From Capitulum mitella (Eukaryota; Arthropoda; Thecostraca; Pollicipedomorpha; Pollicipedidae): a stretch of DNA of 64,000 bases. Positions 43,966-59,600 of this stretch are shown here, piece after piece. The notes beneath the pieces are model-generated. The model was not told where the DNA came from. It was given only the letters and a program-made list of their open reading frames with translations, and ran no database searches. The stretch spans positions 5,268,058 through 5,332,057 of the forward strand of contig CP099840.1 of NCBI GenBank assembly GCA_030062745.1, in the 5' to 3' direction. Made by a program: the position numbers and the translations under genes. The number at the start of each line of letters is the position of its first letter. Position 1 is the stretch's first letter.

Positions 43966-46160
43966 GGGGGGGGGGGGGATGCGTGAGGGTGGATATAGGA
44001 GAGTCCCACGGGAGTCGGCAGTCACTGACTCCTTTCAGCGCGGTGTGAAGGCCACACGTGGGTACGACAGCAGGGGGTTGTCCCCTCCCCCGCCCAGTGA
44101 GGGAAATGTCATTTTATCGTCATGGGTTAGACCCATTTGTTGCTGCATGGAGAGAGGCAAGGCTTTTCCCGGTACTCAGCTGGGAAACTGTTCTTTAACC
44201 AGTTATGGCGGTCGGTAAATCACATAGCATTTGGGGACGAAGAGTAAAAGTGTGGACAGGGCGGCATTGTTTCTTAGTGCCAGCCGAGCCCTGATTTCGT
44301 TTCTGGGGATTTAAACATGTGGGGAGTTGTATTCTTAACACGTTCGTTCAGTCTCGTAGCGCGGTCAACGAAAACCAACAGAAAAGCCGCGTGGCTGGAA
44401 ACGAATGAATCCTGATCTGGTGCTGATAGCTTGCGCAAGCCCTTCAGGGGGTTCCAGGAATAATCTGGCTCTAATCTGGCGCCGACAGAATGAAAAAGCA
44501 TTCCATGGACATATTACACTTTTTTGGTTCTTCACTGGTTGCGTGAAGTGGTATTACGTAAATACGAGATGTTCTTGTTGAATATTTCTGTTACTGCTGC
44601 GTGCCGCGGAGCTTATTGCGGGGCTCAGCGGGGCGGCGGGTCTGTTTTTTCAGTATGTCATCCTGTCGTCGGGCTTCGTAAAGGCGGATTTACTTCAGCC
44701 GAACGTTCGCAGTGCACAAATAAATGGAACGGCTGGAAGGTCCTGAGCACTGTTATGAGAAGCACAGGCGCTGACTACTGTTCGTTTATTTCCCCTTGAC
44801 GTTCACTGACATCTATTGCTAATAAAAACATTTTCGTTCGGAGTGGGACCATGAAATACTAGTGCACTAACCTAACTAATAGGAGCACATCATTCTGGGA
44901 TTAAGCTAACATCTATACGTTTTTATACACGTTATATACGTTTATATACATTTATATACGTTTTTACCCGTGGGATCAGATAACAACACTTAAGCACTGG
45001 CTTAAGCGTCGGTCCCACAATTTGCATGAGTAATGACTTGAAACATATAAATGCTGGAATACACACAGGATATATATTCTTGAAGCATGTAAATACGAAT
45101 GCATATAGGAAATCGCAGAATAACGCATATGGCCATCTCGAAGTGTTCCAAAGAATGATAGATACTATCAGCTTTAATCTTTCATGTTTCAAACAACCAC
45201 TATTTTTGTGCTGAGTTGTAAAACATGATCTTTGTGTTGAACTTTGTGCTGGACTGTTCATAAGGGAACTTGACAGTTGTCCATAATTAGTATAATATTG
45301 CATTGAAATGATTATAGTTTTAGTAAATAACGCAAGGAAGTATTATAATGTTATTAAACAATGATATTATAAACAGGTGAATATTATTATATATACATGT
45401 AATAATTATAATTATGGGTCATTATAACGTGGTTTATAATTATTTCCTGGCAATTTTTGACCGATACGATATCGCGTGCATGTGTTCACACAACATTTCA
45501 TGTAAAATGTGGAGGAAAGTATCATTTTTTACTTGAAATTCAGGCATTGGCATTTCGCAGAATCAGCTGACAGCAGATCAATATCACGTGTCATTAGTCA
45601 TTTCTAAACAATGAATCTGACCACTTCGCGACTCAAATAATCTAGAGAACTTAAAACAAGACTACAATGTAGACGAAATATAACGAAGGGAAAAACCAAT
45701 TCAGCGTGGCCGAGTGAGAAAGGAAGTCGCTAATCCAAATCACCAGTAATGGACAACACTCATCTCCACGTTTTTTGGCTTGCAAATTTTGGATAAAGTA
45801 TTCAGGGGTAACCAGCATTGACGAAGTAACGAATGGGATGAATAAAGCGAGAAGCCGCTCGGCGAATTTGAATTATAAAAGCACAAGAACAAACGCGAAT
45901 ATTTCCTTTTTTCGTGTGATGTGAAGAATGGTTCGGTGACCGAAGGAACGACCACGGACAGCGATTCCTACTCCGCGTATTTGGAGTCAAATCAGCAAAA
46001 TCTTCACAATGTGAGCTTTCTCGAAAAATAGTCCCCAAACATCCCTCTCATTCTGGCTTCAGCACTCAGGCGAGAGTAAGTCAAATGCAAAGAGCCTCGC
46101 TAGTAAAAAAGGATTTCGTGGGCCTGCTGTTACCGCAAACGTTTTCCAGGTGAAGCTTAA
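43966..46160. other. No gene seen
   Basis: AT-rich DNA, apart from a TATACGTTTA minisatellite annotated separately. Confidence 0.5.
44914..44966. repeat. TATACGTTTA-type minisatellite
   Basis: Four irregular units of about 12-13 bp built on TATACGTTTTTA / TATACATTTA. Confidence 0.8.
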
Positions 46161-46186
46161 ATATTCGTGGCATTCCCGTTGCCCCA

Positions 46187-46547
46187 ATGGATGCGCACTG
46201 CTTGTTTTAATGAGACAGTCTCAGCTACGTCCATGTTTGCCCAAGAGATTGTAATCATCTCGACCTGTCATTCCATCGCACTATCCTGTCCACCATATTT
46301 CATCGCGACACTTCCCGCCGATCGGATTGGCGATGTGCTGCTCTTGACTCCCACGGCAGGGAAGGCGATCATTTTGGTCTCAGTCGACACGTGTAACGAA
46401 CCGGTGCCTGCGGCGCGCGTGATAAATGAATGGCCGCTACTGGAGGTCCGCCGTTCTCGAGACGGTGCTGGCCCGTCCTGGATAGACGTCGGACAGTTCA
46501 GCGACGGTGGCCTCACGGCGCCCCTCGGCGCGGATCTATCGGGCTGA
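46187..46547 (+). CDS. Unrecognised open frame entering CpG island 6
   Basis: From an ATG at about 46188 a frame of about 119 codons runs to a TGA, with stretches such as PPYFIATLPADRIGDVLLLT and GKAIILVSVDTCNEPVPAAR. Composition and codon use look fairly protein-like. The opposite strand is also open over much of it, as happens with GC-rich RNY-patterned DNA. No domain was recognised. Confidence 0.18.
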
Positions 46548-46745
46548 CTGCGGAGGGGATTGTCCTGCTTCGAGGCTCCGAAACGGGATGCACTACGGTC
46601 GGTCCCCATCCCACGGCGTCCGCCGAAATGCCGATCCACTCTCCTCCACGCGTTCGTCCCCTGGGCCGGCCGGCCGGCCGACTCGACCGTGTGCTCGGAT
46701 TTGGGCGCGTCGGCCGGTGCGTGCCGCTGAAAGAAATAGCGAAGC
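46380..46745. promoter_or_regulatory. CpG island 6
   Basis: GC-rich with a run of GGCCGGCC at about 46661-46680. A TATTTAAG TATA-like word lies downstream at 46948-46955. Confidence 0.4.
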
Positions 46746-48835
<2,090 letters not shown>

Positions 48836-49125
48836 ACACCATTCGCGCTACACGCACCGCCGCAGGGAAGCACGCCCGCGAACCGACGCCGGGCTCGGTT
48901 TGACACGCAGCCCGAGCGGTCGCCAAGGCCAATATTTGCTCTCGGAGCGTGGGCCGAGGCGCCGGGCGAGAGCGTCCCCGTGTGTTTACCGTACAGCCAC
49001 GTAGGAGGGTCTCGGCCTCACGGGCCGTCCGGCCGCGGGCGCGGAACAGGGGTCGGTCCTTCCTGCTCCCGTGCTGAGGGTGACGAGGACTTCCCACGAG
49101 GGGAGGACGGGCAGACGGAGCAGAT
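48836..49125. promoter_or_regulatory. GC-rich island 7
   Basis: A moderately CpG-rich patch with GCGCCGGGCG and GGCCGCGGGCGCGG words. It is open on both strands without a recognised product. Confidence 0.35.
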
Positions 49126-52100
49126 TGTGCTGTTCTTCCCGTTCTCCATTGCAGTGGACAGTCTTTGCTAAGCTGGGTCTTTGCCGTGACATTTTTGCAA
49201 GCTGCCTGCGTGGCACGTTTGTTAAGCTTACGGTAGTTTAGGTATCGAGATGATGCGTGAAGCATCTGTGTTCTTGGAGGGAAGTAAATCTAATGAGAAA
49301 ACGATAATCCCGGAACCGCAAAAAAGAAGGAAAGTGAAGAGAAGAAGAAAAAGTATTGTCTTTTTACACTGTTTCACTGTGTGTTCAGGCTAACTGTTAT
49401 ATCAGGAAACATCGTGAAGAGGTAAATTGACAGCTATCGTCCTAATGGCTATTTCACTCTACGGTTCGAAAAGTTTACCTCCTGAAAACTAATTTTAAAC
49501 GTTTAGCATATGAAATACATTCTTTGGAGACATGTTATCGACGAGGAGCGTCACAATGAGTCAAATCGCATCAGAAATCATTGACCAATCCCAAAAAACC
49601 TTGTGCATGAAGTACACCAATACTGCGGCGTTATAAAATTCATTATTTGGGTCCAGCTAAAGTCGTGTGGGGCTTAAAGTATTAAACATCTGGCGAAGAC
49701 TAGGTGGTGAATTGTCGTTCATTCTATAAATAAATGCAGACCTTCCCAGTATCACAGCAGTATCCGCTTTTCGGCGTCTGCATTTCATCAGTGTTGTCTT
49801 CCTTGTTCATAGTTAAGTGTTACACGCAGAACGTGCATGACCGGAGCTTGCGATGCTGCTGTAAGTCATATCTGTCTTGTGAAGATCTGAATTACTTTTA
49901 AGACCTATGCAATTTCTGGCCTTTCTTGAAGTCGTCTGATTTGTGCGAAGCCTTCTGTATGGCTCAGGGGACACATGCAAATGTTTTGTCATTGAATGTT
50001 TCATGAATGCTCGAAATCAAAGGAAACCGTGTGAAACACGGCTTGCAAAAAACATGCCAAGCCGTTCTACCTGTGCCTGGAATACCTACGTGCCTTCTGC
50101 GTGTCAGCGAGCAAGTTGCCTTAGATTGCCTTATAGATTCAAAAATCTCAGTCCCCGCACTTGGTTTCTTGGAAGTCCGGATCAATATACCGCGCTCCGA
50201 GATCGCTGTTCTTCGGGGGGAGGGGAAGAAATGTCAAATTTTGCCACATGTCACCGGCATATGACAAAATTTGTAGGAAAAGCAACAATTTTGCGTAATT
50301 AACCTCATATTTAATGCACAGGGAAAACATATAATGTTTGGTTTTGTAGCACATATGTGATCACTACTCCGCATTCCCGCGAAATCGCATAATATTTAGT
50401 GAAAACTGCCTTACTCAGGCGGGCTTGGCCCCATCGCCCCCCCCCCCCCGGCTACATGCCTGCATGCAGTGAGATACAAAGCAATAGGCAACGTGTTTCC
50501 GGAGACATAAATCATGACGGAATTTCTTAAAGTATCCAAGACCCACAAGCACTTCATATTTATTGATCCCAAGCAACCTCGTCGACCATCATATTAACTG
50601 TTAAAGTCTCCAAGCTCTTGTTATGGCTCTCAGCGAGAGGCTTTCGGCCCATGAAGTGCACCACTTCAATGCTGGGTCGAGATTGCATTGTACATGGCGA
50701 GTCTCCTAATCCATTTGAAGCTCACATCCTCCGAAATTGCCACGATGGTCACGGGCTGCAGCGGCGAACTTATCAGGGTTACCATTTGACGTTGGATCGT
50801 GGGCGGGGCCGTAGCTGAACAACTGGATAACTTTGCGAGTTGTCGAACGGTCTGAACTTTGAACGGCTATGGCCGCACGTCTTCCAGCGACGAATCGCCC
50901 CGTCAGGTGGAAACAGAATACGTGCTGCGAGCTCTCAACCGGAACGATTTGGTGTCGCACCGTTTGTTTCAAAGTGTGCTGAAGATGCTATGCACACTTT
51001 GTAAATTTGCACTCCCCGTACATGTTCATGATTCATCCCTGCAAATTTCCCAGAGAATCGGATACCAGTCAGGCACGAGGATCGCTGATCACACCAGTTT
51101 CTGGAGCCCATAAGTCGTCAGTTTTCCAAGTGAAACCATTTTGTTTTTAGTCTATGTTACTGGATACGATGGGCATTTTCCTTAAAAAAATCGTAACTCT
51201 TCTATACGATATACAAACCCAGACGTATGAGACGGAAGGACATTTCACTGAGATCTGATTTACGACCCATTGTCCAGATATTGAAGGTCCAAATATTTCG
51301 ACATGTCGGTACCCTTTTGGAAACTGACTGGTCGTTGGACATCTGCCATTTTGGCCTTCTTGCGTCATTTTACGAGAACCTACTGATATGCACATCTTAT
51401 GCATCTGTCGTCAGTACCTTAACACACCCAAAGCTTAACAACTTGGTCGTTCTCAAAACGGCGAAGCTACATACTTGGCCGAATATGACTTCTTACATTT
51501 TTAGCTTTGGCAGCGGAAAGAAGAATCACTGACAACCATAGTACTGTGAATTATCTGGAAGTGTTGTTACGCTTAAAGCTTTGGAGTAAGAAAATACAAC
51601 TACGAATTTACGGGCTTATTTCGGGACACGAGATGCATGTGGGACAATCTTTATAAGCCGACGGCTGTGAAAAGGGCACTTGTGATTAGCTCTGCAACCA
51701 TTCGTGTTCTCGTCAGCGTGCAAAAAGAACACTAGAGGTTTCGCCAGCATTTCATAAATATTACTCATAGTCCATGTTCATTTTAATAGCGGATGAAGCG
51801 CATATCGTCACAACCTTGACACATTTTAGCGGAGTTTGTGCCAGTGATGAAACCCAGACTCGTTCAAAAAGGCCAGGAGACTAAAAGATGTTCCGAAACG
51901 TGTGAAACATCCGTCCAGTTAAACCCGTGTAATGACAAATAAAAAAATGGGACTGAGGTCCACTGAAGAGGTCAGCGTCCTCACCCAGGCTACACCTGCG
52001 GGTCCACGTTCGGAACTGAACAGGTTTTGGAACGCTGTTCGTTCCCATATTGTTGGCGAACTGCCTTTCAATATGATTGCCTTTGGGCGGTAAATAATTG

Positions 52101-52775
52101 TACCCATGTTACCCCTTGGTGAAATGCATAACGCAGAACCTTAAAACTGGCCAGAGAGACGAATAACCGACGATCTCATTACTGGCTGCTGGCAAAAGAC
52201 TAAATCTGCGCTACTTTATTTCACGACTCCGCGACTTAATTTCCAGCGGGTGTGTCTTCCTTTGATGGAAGTGGCAGCAAGTCTGAACCTTCATTGCGGT
52301 CCGGTAGCCAACGTTTCTTCCGGAAAATGGAAACAATTCCCTCGTCTGCCGACGTCTGACTGAGCAAGAAAGGAGAATCTGGTTTGTGCTGGTTTGCGAC
52401 TCTAAGTTGACCTGAAAACCTCACTACCAAAGGCTGGACGTGGCTGTACAATGTACAGTTTACAGCTTAAAACATCACAGGTATTTTTGGAAAACGCATT
52501 CCACTGGTCAGAAATTACACCTACATTTTTGTGAATGTTCTGTACAACGTCGAGCAACGTCTTGTTTGCAGTGCAGTCACCTATGACGAGTTGCGTACAC
52601 CCTACACTTGTTTTGACTTCATGACTTCAGTCTAAGCTCTTCTCCTTTCGTCTTAAAGCAACCGCCCGTCAAACCACCCTACAAACCTGTCAAAAGCAGG
52701 ATGCAAAACACGCACCTCGTGGGCAGCCGTTCTTCATCCAATAGAAAAACAAAAGACATTTTTCACCGCTTCACC
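49126..52775. other. No gene seen apart from one MITE
   Basis: Mostly unique-looking sequence. The MITE at 50183-50462 is the only repeat recognised. Confidence 0.45.
50183..50462 (-). mobile_element. hAT-like MITE, second copy
   Basis: Aligns in reverse complement with 37669-37936 (shared ATGTCAAATT, CAAAATTTGTAGGAAAAGCA, AAACATATAATGT, CTCAGG). The right end GGCTACATGCCTG is preserved; the left end is worn and no target duplication is clear. Confidence 0.7.
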
Positions 52776-52779
52776 GAGC

Positions 52780-53720
52780 GACTCCGCGGACCGACTGACG
52801 GTCCCTGACCGAAAAAAAAACACTCAGCGCCTGCCCGGACCGACCAAACGGCCGCTGACCAGCGCCGCGGCCTCCGCGCCATCGCGCCCTCACGGCTGAG
52901 CAGCGCGCCACCGTCCGCGCCCATCGATGGCGTGCACGCGGCTGGTAATGGTGCGGCCGGGACGGATCCGGCCTATCAGCCGCGAGATGATCGGGCCGGC
53001 CCGGCCCGGCCCGTCCGATCTGGAGCACGGCGGCAGACTCTCATTACTCCAACTGGCCGCCTGCCATCTCATAAGCCGCTCTCGCGCCGGTGAGCACCGC
53101 GGCCAATCAGATGACGATCGGAGACGTCCGAGCGATGCCCCCGGCGGTTTTTCGGTCGGCGGCCGGCTCGGCTGCTGCCTGACTGATGGTGCACGGCCAC
53201 CGTCGCCGCCTTAGCCCGACGACGTCCGACTGAACGTGGGCGGGCGTGGCAATCAGACTCAAGACGTATCCTGAGGCTGCCTGTTTGGAGCTTGAAGTAG
53301 AACGGCTCAAGAGCGCTGGTTGTTCCCCCGTCCGGAGAGCGCGCTGGACAAGTGGTCGACGGTGTCGCTGTCCGCGAAAAGTTCGGCGGCCGGCGACGGG
53401 AATGAGCAGCGATGTCTCGAGGACTCACCGCAGGGGGTGATGTCCGTCCCCCGGCCCCTGCCGCGACCGGACCCCCGGCGGAGCGCGACCTTTGGCTGAT
53501 CGGCCGGAGGGCGTCAGTGGATGAGACATTGATTGAGGGGCCCGGCCGTCGCTGCTGGCCGGGATTGGCAGGAGCATTGGTTTATGGCCGTGGTAATGGC
53601 CCGCGCTGAACGGCCTGAGACTATCTGCCGAACGACAGGAGGGGCCCTCTGACAGCCCGACGGAGGGGCTGGCGGTCCGAAGGGGCCCCAACAAGCCGTA
53701 AGAGGAAACGTGCGTGCATT
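52780..53720. promoter_or_regulatory. CpG island 8, ~900 bp
   Basis: The longest GC-rich stretch. It holds CCGCGGCCAATCAGATGACG at 53096-53115 (CCAAT box beside a TGATTG-type site) and ATTGATTG at 53529. A pair of AGAGGAAACG words lies at 53700-53730. Several overlapping open frames reflect composition. Confidence 0.45.
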
Positions 53721-54490
53721 AGAGGAAACGCCGTGCCGTCAGAAAAGTTGGATGACAGTCGGAAAGGAAGGGTTTGCTGTTCGATGGAGGAGACGGTGGA
53801 CGATGAGAGGCGCTCCCGGTCCGCTGTGAGCACGAGCATCCGATTGTGGATTGACATCCTGTTACAAGAACAACCTTCTTGACCGGTGCGCGCAGTCTGT
53901 CAGAGGGACTGGCATTAAGAGGAGTATTCAGTGTGGAGAGGAACTATTGGTGCAGGGACTGAGATGTTGGTTTTGGAGTCGTTCGGCAGAGGTGCTCTGT
54001 ATCTCCGTCCAGACAGTCTTGCTCATGAGCAGTCAAGCGAAGAAGGTAACTATCTGATGGGGAAACTGACTTTCCAATGGTGAAACTCGCTGTCCGATGA
54101 GGGAATGGCTAAATCCGATGGCTATCCGATGAGAAGTTGCCAGATGACGTTACTGGCTGCAAAATGCTGAAGCTGAACGCCTCAATGCTGAATGGGTTCT
54201 GCGCTACAAGCCAGACTTACTGTAGACTGTAGACCACGTATAGACTCTATAACGCTATCAGTTCAGCAAAGTGGGCCCGAATTTAACGACTGTAAACAAA
54301 TATGTGTGGTAGGAGAGTTGTCAGTCCGTATGACAGTTCCGAAAACAAATCCTTTAGATGAATTCTTGAAGATACAACCGTCTCCCAGGCGCAAACTGCT
54401 TTGCGTTTAGAGATGAGTGAGGGCCATTTATAACTCTGCGCGGCCGAGGGTAGCAAAATAAAACAGGAGGTAGGATTAGTAGTTCCCGCT
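53721..54490. other. No gene seen; CCGATGAGG-type words
   Basis: Degenerate TCCGATG repeats at 54050-54150. Otherwise nothing. Confidence 0.45.
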
Positions 54491-54499
54491 CCACGATCC

Positions 54500-54960
54500 G
54501 TTAGCACGCTGCCAACACTGACCGGTGAGCGGAACGTGCTGCCCACGGTCCACCCGTCAGCGGACGGCGCGGCGCCGAACGCGGGTCCGCCGCCGACCGG
54601 CGACCGGCGCCGAGCGCGGGTCCGCCGCCGGCCGGCGACCGGCGCCGGCTGACCACGAGAGCCGTCTGTCGACCCATTACAGGCGGTCCCGGTGGTCCCG
54701 ACGGCCGGACGCCGGCAGCGCTGCCGTCTCATTAGTGGGAGTGGATGCACTCCCAGTCATGGGACATTGGCGCTCACCGGCCAGACGCGCCGCGAGCCGA
54801 CCGCCGGCCGCCGCCGGACCTGGCGGCGAAAACAACAGATCGATGCCCGGCCGAGACCGGTCAATCCGGTTATTGCGCCGCCTATCGCCAATATGGCCGG
54901 CAATCTTTCTACGTGCGCGGCGTGCCGACGCGATGTTCGCAGCCGTCGAAAACAAATGAA
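54500..54960. promoter_or_regulatory. CpG island 9 with 35-bp tandem duplication
   Basis: Two 35-bp copies (54570-54604 and 54605-54639) differ at two positions. At 54866-54905 lie GTTATTGCGCCGCC and GCCAATATGGCCGG, i.e. CCAAT and homeodomain-like words. AATAATTAG follows at 54960. Confidence 0.45.
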
Positions 54961-55169
54961 AATAATTAGTGCGAATTTATGTCTTCAGGAGTCCGGTAAC
55001 GACTGCACCTTCTGCTCCGTTACTGTGTGCTCTTTCCGCGCAGACAAATACATCACTGACGACCGACGCCAAACGTAGCTTTGGGCGACTTAGCCCTGAT
55101 GCTCATACCACTACCTCATCCTCACGAGATGGGCCGTCTTGTGATGCACTGACACGGCTGAGTCCTTGC

Positions 55170-55410
55170 CAGGCCACATGCCAGCTTCCGCGAGGGTGGC
55201 GCGCTTGTTGCCCGCGTGCAGACACGTCTCCAGCGTCCGGCTCCGGCGACCAGAAGCCGTATCCGGGCGCTGATTTCGCCACCTCCTCGCCTCGCCTTTC
55301 CGCCCGGAAACCCCGGAATGCCGGCCGGGGAAAAATTAACGGGCGCGTTCAAGGACGGCTCCTGTCTCGCTTCTCGCACGAGGCCCGACGGTCGTGGCGG
55401 TCTTCGAAAA
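55170..55410. other. GC-rich patch followed by GGTTAAATC pair
   Basis: A GC-rich patch. Just after it, CGGTTAAATCTCGGTTAAATC (two units) is bounded by CTCGG/CCGAG, near 55429-55460. Possible regulatory cluster; low certainty. Confidence 0.3.
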
Positions 55411-56692
55411 TTTAGCTGACTTTGACGCTGCGGTTAAATCTCGGTTAAATCAGCCGAGAGGAGCAGATTTATTACGGTTTTAAGTGGGAAAATGACATAT
55501 CTGATGCGTACATTTGTCTTTTCCTTGAAGAGATTCAGAATCTGGGTAACTCCGCCCTGGAGGTTTGAGCGGTATTTTTTGCGGTATCTTTTTGTGGCGT
55601 TCGCCTTATGGCTCGGCGTAATGACATGCCATTATACGCCCGCTGACAGGGATCATGCGGTAATTAGAATAACGACATCGTTGTTACTCGCGGGCTTATT
55701 AAGGTCAGCGGAACACAGCACCACGCCAAGAGCATCGACCCAGGAGGCGTCACGAGAACGTCACAGGACCGTGCGCCACCGATGCTGCGGCCGCTCCGAT
55801 ACGAGACCAGACGATGCGGCGCGGAGAGGGAGGGGCAGCACCTTCAGTGCGAATGGTGTCCGGTTTGATCCGTGGGCCCTGCAGGGAGGGCTAATGGTCA
55901 CAGCTGTCCATCGACCGTGGGCATTGATTCAACCGGCGGGCACCGGCGGCGGTGGGCTCACGGGAACCTCGTGCATTGGCGTGACGTTAGTGGTTTTTGA
56001 TGCACGCTTGGCAGTGGTACCGAGCGGAGCCGGCCTTACCAATCAGTGAAATGGACGCAGGAAATCGTCAACACTGTTTAGTGAAGCCAGTCATTTGGAC
56101 CACGCGTCGATGTACTCACACAAAGGAAAACAGTATTAACACTGAAACAAGTTTTTGATTCAGGATTGCGAGATGCGCCTTCATCACGATGCCTTTTCCA
56201 AAGAACGTTCGCATGTTTTTAAGGCAGAGCGGCGGAGGGCTGACGCTGAAATTTCTCTGCAGGAGTGCCGTTTGGACGTCTGTCATTGTGAAGTTCCACC
56301 TCCGTAGCGGACATAACGCTACGCTTTACGTACTATAAGACGTATGCAAAACGAGCATGTTTGTGCTCCAAGGTCGCGGACGCCGTCGAACCAAAACGCA
56401 CGTCGTCGGTCAGTCATGCTGAGCTTTGCATGAGTAAGATAAATGACTCAGCCTCAGCACACTGCCGAAGTCGGTCCCCACCATTAATTCTTCTTGCTTC
56501 AAGCGAACTAAATGATCCAGCGGTAGACGCCTCCCAAATCGCCTCGTCTCTGACATGGAGGTGTTCAGATTTACTTGTTTCTCACGTTCCCACTCTCTGC
56601 GTTGCTAAAACATCCATCGGGAACAGACGGAACGTATGAAACGCACGTTGATTATTGGAGAGCGATGCTTCGACATGCTTGTCGCGGATGAA
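55411..56692. other. No gene seen; Runx-like words and GC patch
   Basis: TGCGGTATCTTTTTGTGGC at about 55578 holds Runx-like TGCGGT and TGTGG words. A GC-rich patch lies at 55720-55990. No gene recognised. Confidence 0.35.
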
Positions 56693-57823
56693 TTAGCCCT
56701 ATTCTGTGCTGCCGCTCATTACGTACGATTCTGTGCAGAGGGGGAATAGAATCTGCCCTCTTCCGCGATCTCGAAAACTGTCGGTCCGATTTCCCAGCGG
56801 AAAAGGCCTTCGGCAGCCCATGGCGAGATGTGCATTTCTAGAAAGGAAATGCTGAAAATTTTGAAAAGGAGAGGATGGGGGGTTAAAATAAGGGTATATG
56901 TAAAGGTTTACTTATACGAGCTTTCTGACCGTATTTCATGACCGATTTTGTGCCACTTCTTGTCATTCTGCTGACAATGGATTCTATCACAGATATTAGG
57001 AAGAAGCCGATTTTCAAAATTCATAAGCGTATTCAAGGCAAACAAAAATGGATACATGCTTTTTTTTGGAAACGAGTTTGAAAAACATTCCCATATGTGT
57101 CACATGTTACGCTATAGACATATGACAAATGCCCGTAGGCAGATCCAGTTGCCATAAAAAGGGTCACTAACCACATGGTAACGGCTGTGTCTTATTCCGA
57201 AAGCCCATTCATAATTCCTCAGGAATGACAAGAAAAAATACATAAAATACCCGTTTTATATTACCCTGGAGTCGCCTTTGATTTTCATTGTCATTGAAAT
57301 ACATGGCATTTGATCGTAGTATATGAGGAGCTAACAAAACCAATCCCGCAAATCCGGATGTCTGTTATGCCCACTGAACACGCTTTTGGACGAAATATGC
57401 ACCTGAAAACCGATGCCTGGAGACGTCCCTGACAGTATGTGTCAGCAAATTATATGGATAAATTAGTACAGGTATGCCAAGAACACAGTTCGTCTTTATT
57501 TTGTTTATACAATGAGTCATCTATTTTTGGGAATAAGAAAATATGAACGCCCGCTTATACAATGTGAAAATATGAACACCTCATGAGAGCGCACTCTTCA
57601 CCAAACATGTCTGCAAAAACGATATCCTAGAACCACATCTGGAGGAGGTAAATTTTTAAAATTTTGTTACAGCGTGCCATATTTAACAGAACCGTCGAAA
57701 GAAATATTTAGGAATAGTCACAAAGTTTTGTGAAGCAGCTCTCAGAAGCCCGGGAATAGCAAGCGAAACACTGGAGGTGGCAGAATCCGCCTCCGCCCTT
57801 CCCCCAGCGCGGAATAGGGGATA
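56693..57823 (+). mobile_element. piggyBac-like TTAA element, near-complete copy
   Basis: TTAG-CCCTATTC at 56693 and CGGAATAGGG-GATA ending at 57823: both target sites are decayed TTAA. It matches the split copy (33104-38255) along its whole length and the termini and outer regions of 35079-36301; the centre differs, so at least two subfamilies exist. No transposase frame. Confidence 0.78.
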
Positions 57824-58155
57824 CCGTGGGCGGGGAAATTTGCGAAAAGGAGGCCATTTCTTTGATGAAATCGTAGTGGAGATCCTTTGCTTTCCCTCTT
57901 TTGGTCCTGGATATGACATGCTAATGAAATTCATGCCTGTCAGTTGCGTGAGGCAATCAATTATTAACTGCAGGGAACTGACATCTATGGGATGACACCA
58001 TATTGTTCGCTAAAAGCTTCGACTCATTTTTAAAGGGGCTGCATAAAAGCGTCGCTCGCCGTCGTCGTGTGCCATTCTGATGATAATCGACGCGGAGATT
58101 TAGCGTGACTAGAAAGCCAGTCACTGTCTCGACGGACCGGAAACAGGTTTCAGTC
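57824..58155. other. No gene seen
   Basis: Short spacer between the TTAA element and CpG island 10. Confidence 0.5.
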
Positions 58156-58159
58156 TTGC

Positions 58160-58910
58160 TTTGCTCTTTTGTCTCAGTGCGCGGCGCGGCCGTGCGCTGG
58201 CACCGAGGATCACGTTACGCAGCTCGCCGGCCCGGGCCGGGCCGGCGTCGCGGAAGGTCGCGAGGCACGTGGATCGATCGGTGTCGCCGCAGGGTGAATC
58301 TCGGCCTCCGCCGGCGGGGGGGGGGTGCGTGGCGGCAGCTGTCTCCTCCGCCGGCACGGCCACTAATTGCCGCCGGCTAGTCGGAGCAGCCGGCGCCGCC
58401 GCCCTGACCGGCCGCCCGACGGCGGGAGGAGGGAGGAACGGGGAGTCGCCGCCGCCGCCCACGACGCGGGGCCGGCGTTGGGGGCGGGGGCGGGGGCGGC
58501 CCGAGCCCGTCGCCGATTACCGTGCCGCTGTAATTGGCGCTGACTCGGGCCGGCCGCCACGCGGGGTCGATCGGCGTCGCTTCCCGAAGGCCCTTCAATT
58601 AAGCGCTGGCGCTGAGTTCAGCCGGAGTTGGCGCCGGCCGGGCCGGCAAGTTATGGAGCCCCTCGCGGCCGGGCCGTATCTCAAATGCGACCGTCCCGCC
58701 GGGCGGGCGGCGGGCCGGGCGCCGCCGGCGGGCTGCGGTCGATTCGACAGCGCGCCGACCATGAATAGGGCCTTATTGGATCGATGTGGACATTGAAAAC
58801 CGGGGAGGAATTCGCGACGCGCGCTGACGCGTGGTGCCGTGTCTAAGGATGCGTGCGCGAAAATTTGCCGGGCGGTCGGTGCCGAGGGCATGGCAGGCCC
58901 CCCCCCCCGC
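58160..58910. promoter_or_regulatory. CpG island 10, ~750 bp
   Basis: Very GC-rich. Contains GTAATTGGCGC at 58530-58540 (shared with island 5), GATTACCG at 58515 and CAATTAAGCG at 58597: AT-rich homeodomain-type cores set in GC-rich DNA. Overlapping open frames on both strands are composition artefacts. Confidence 0.5.
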
Positions 58911-59600
58911 CCACCTCGCCACGACCGAGAGCTAGTGTTAGGCTTACTGTTCAGGGGTGTAGTCGCACTTTGCAGCACGCGGACTCGAGATGAAAGGAGA
59001 AGAGCCTGCTGTACTTTGGTCCTTAACGGGCATGCATTCCGTCTAGCGTGGGGAAGCGAGATGTAATCTTCTAAAATGAACGTCCGCTGTGCTTTTAGTG
59101 AATTCCTCACAGGGGATCCAGCGCATAACGCGGATCCAATCGAAAAAACAAGCTAATAAATAAATATCTGAAATCAGCTAAGGGCATTTTCAGACCTAGT
59201 GCATTAAGTATCTAATAGATTCTTCTCTCATCAGCCCGTAAAGCAGCGAAACGTTGTAACATATATTGATGGGGACATTTCAACGGAGCTGCGTCATTTA
59301 ACTGCCAATCAGGCGCAGTTAACTGCTTTTGTCGGCCCGTTGGACCGCATGCGTCGTTGCACTCAATCAATGGTGTTTGCTGATCGTGTGTTGATACACG
59401 GCTAACTGCCGGTCGGCTGGAGTTCTTAAATCGCCGAAATGGCATGAGGTCGACCACCCCCTTCGGCTGCGGATCTCCGAACCCGAAAATACGCCGCCGA
59501 ATTGGCGTCCGTGGCCGCCAGCTTTGACCACCCGCCGACAACTTTACCGTCACTTATCACGAGCTCGGTGGACTTTCCTCGTTTGCTGGCACGGCCAAAC
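58911..59600. other. No gene seen
   Basis: Ordinary sequence becoming GC-rich again near 59410. Confidence 0.4.

Noticed and set aside
58161-58796. 211-codon frame in CpG island 10 and similar frames in islands 8 and 9
   Set aside because: Composition artefacts with opposite-strand mirror frames and no recognisable protein.
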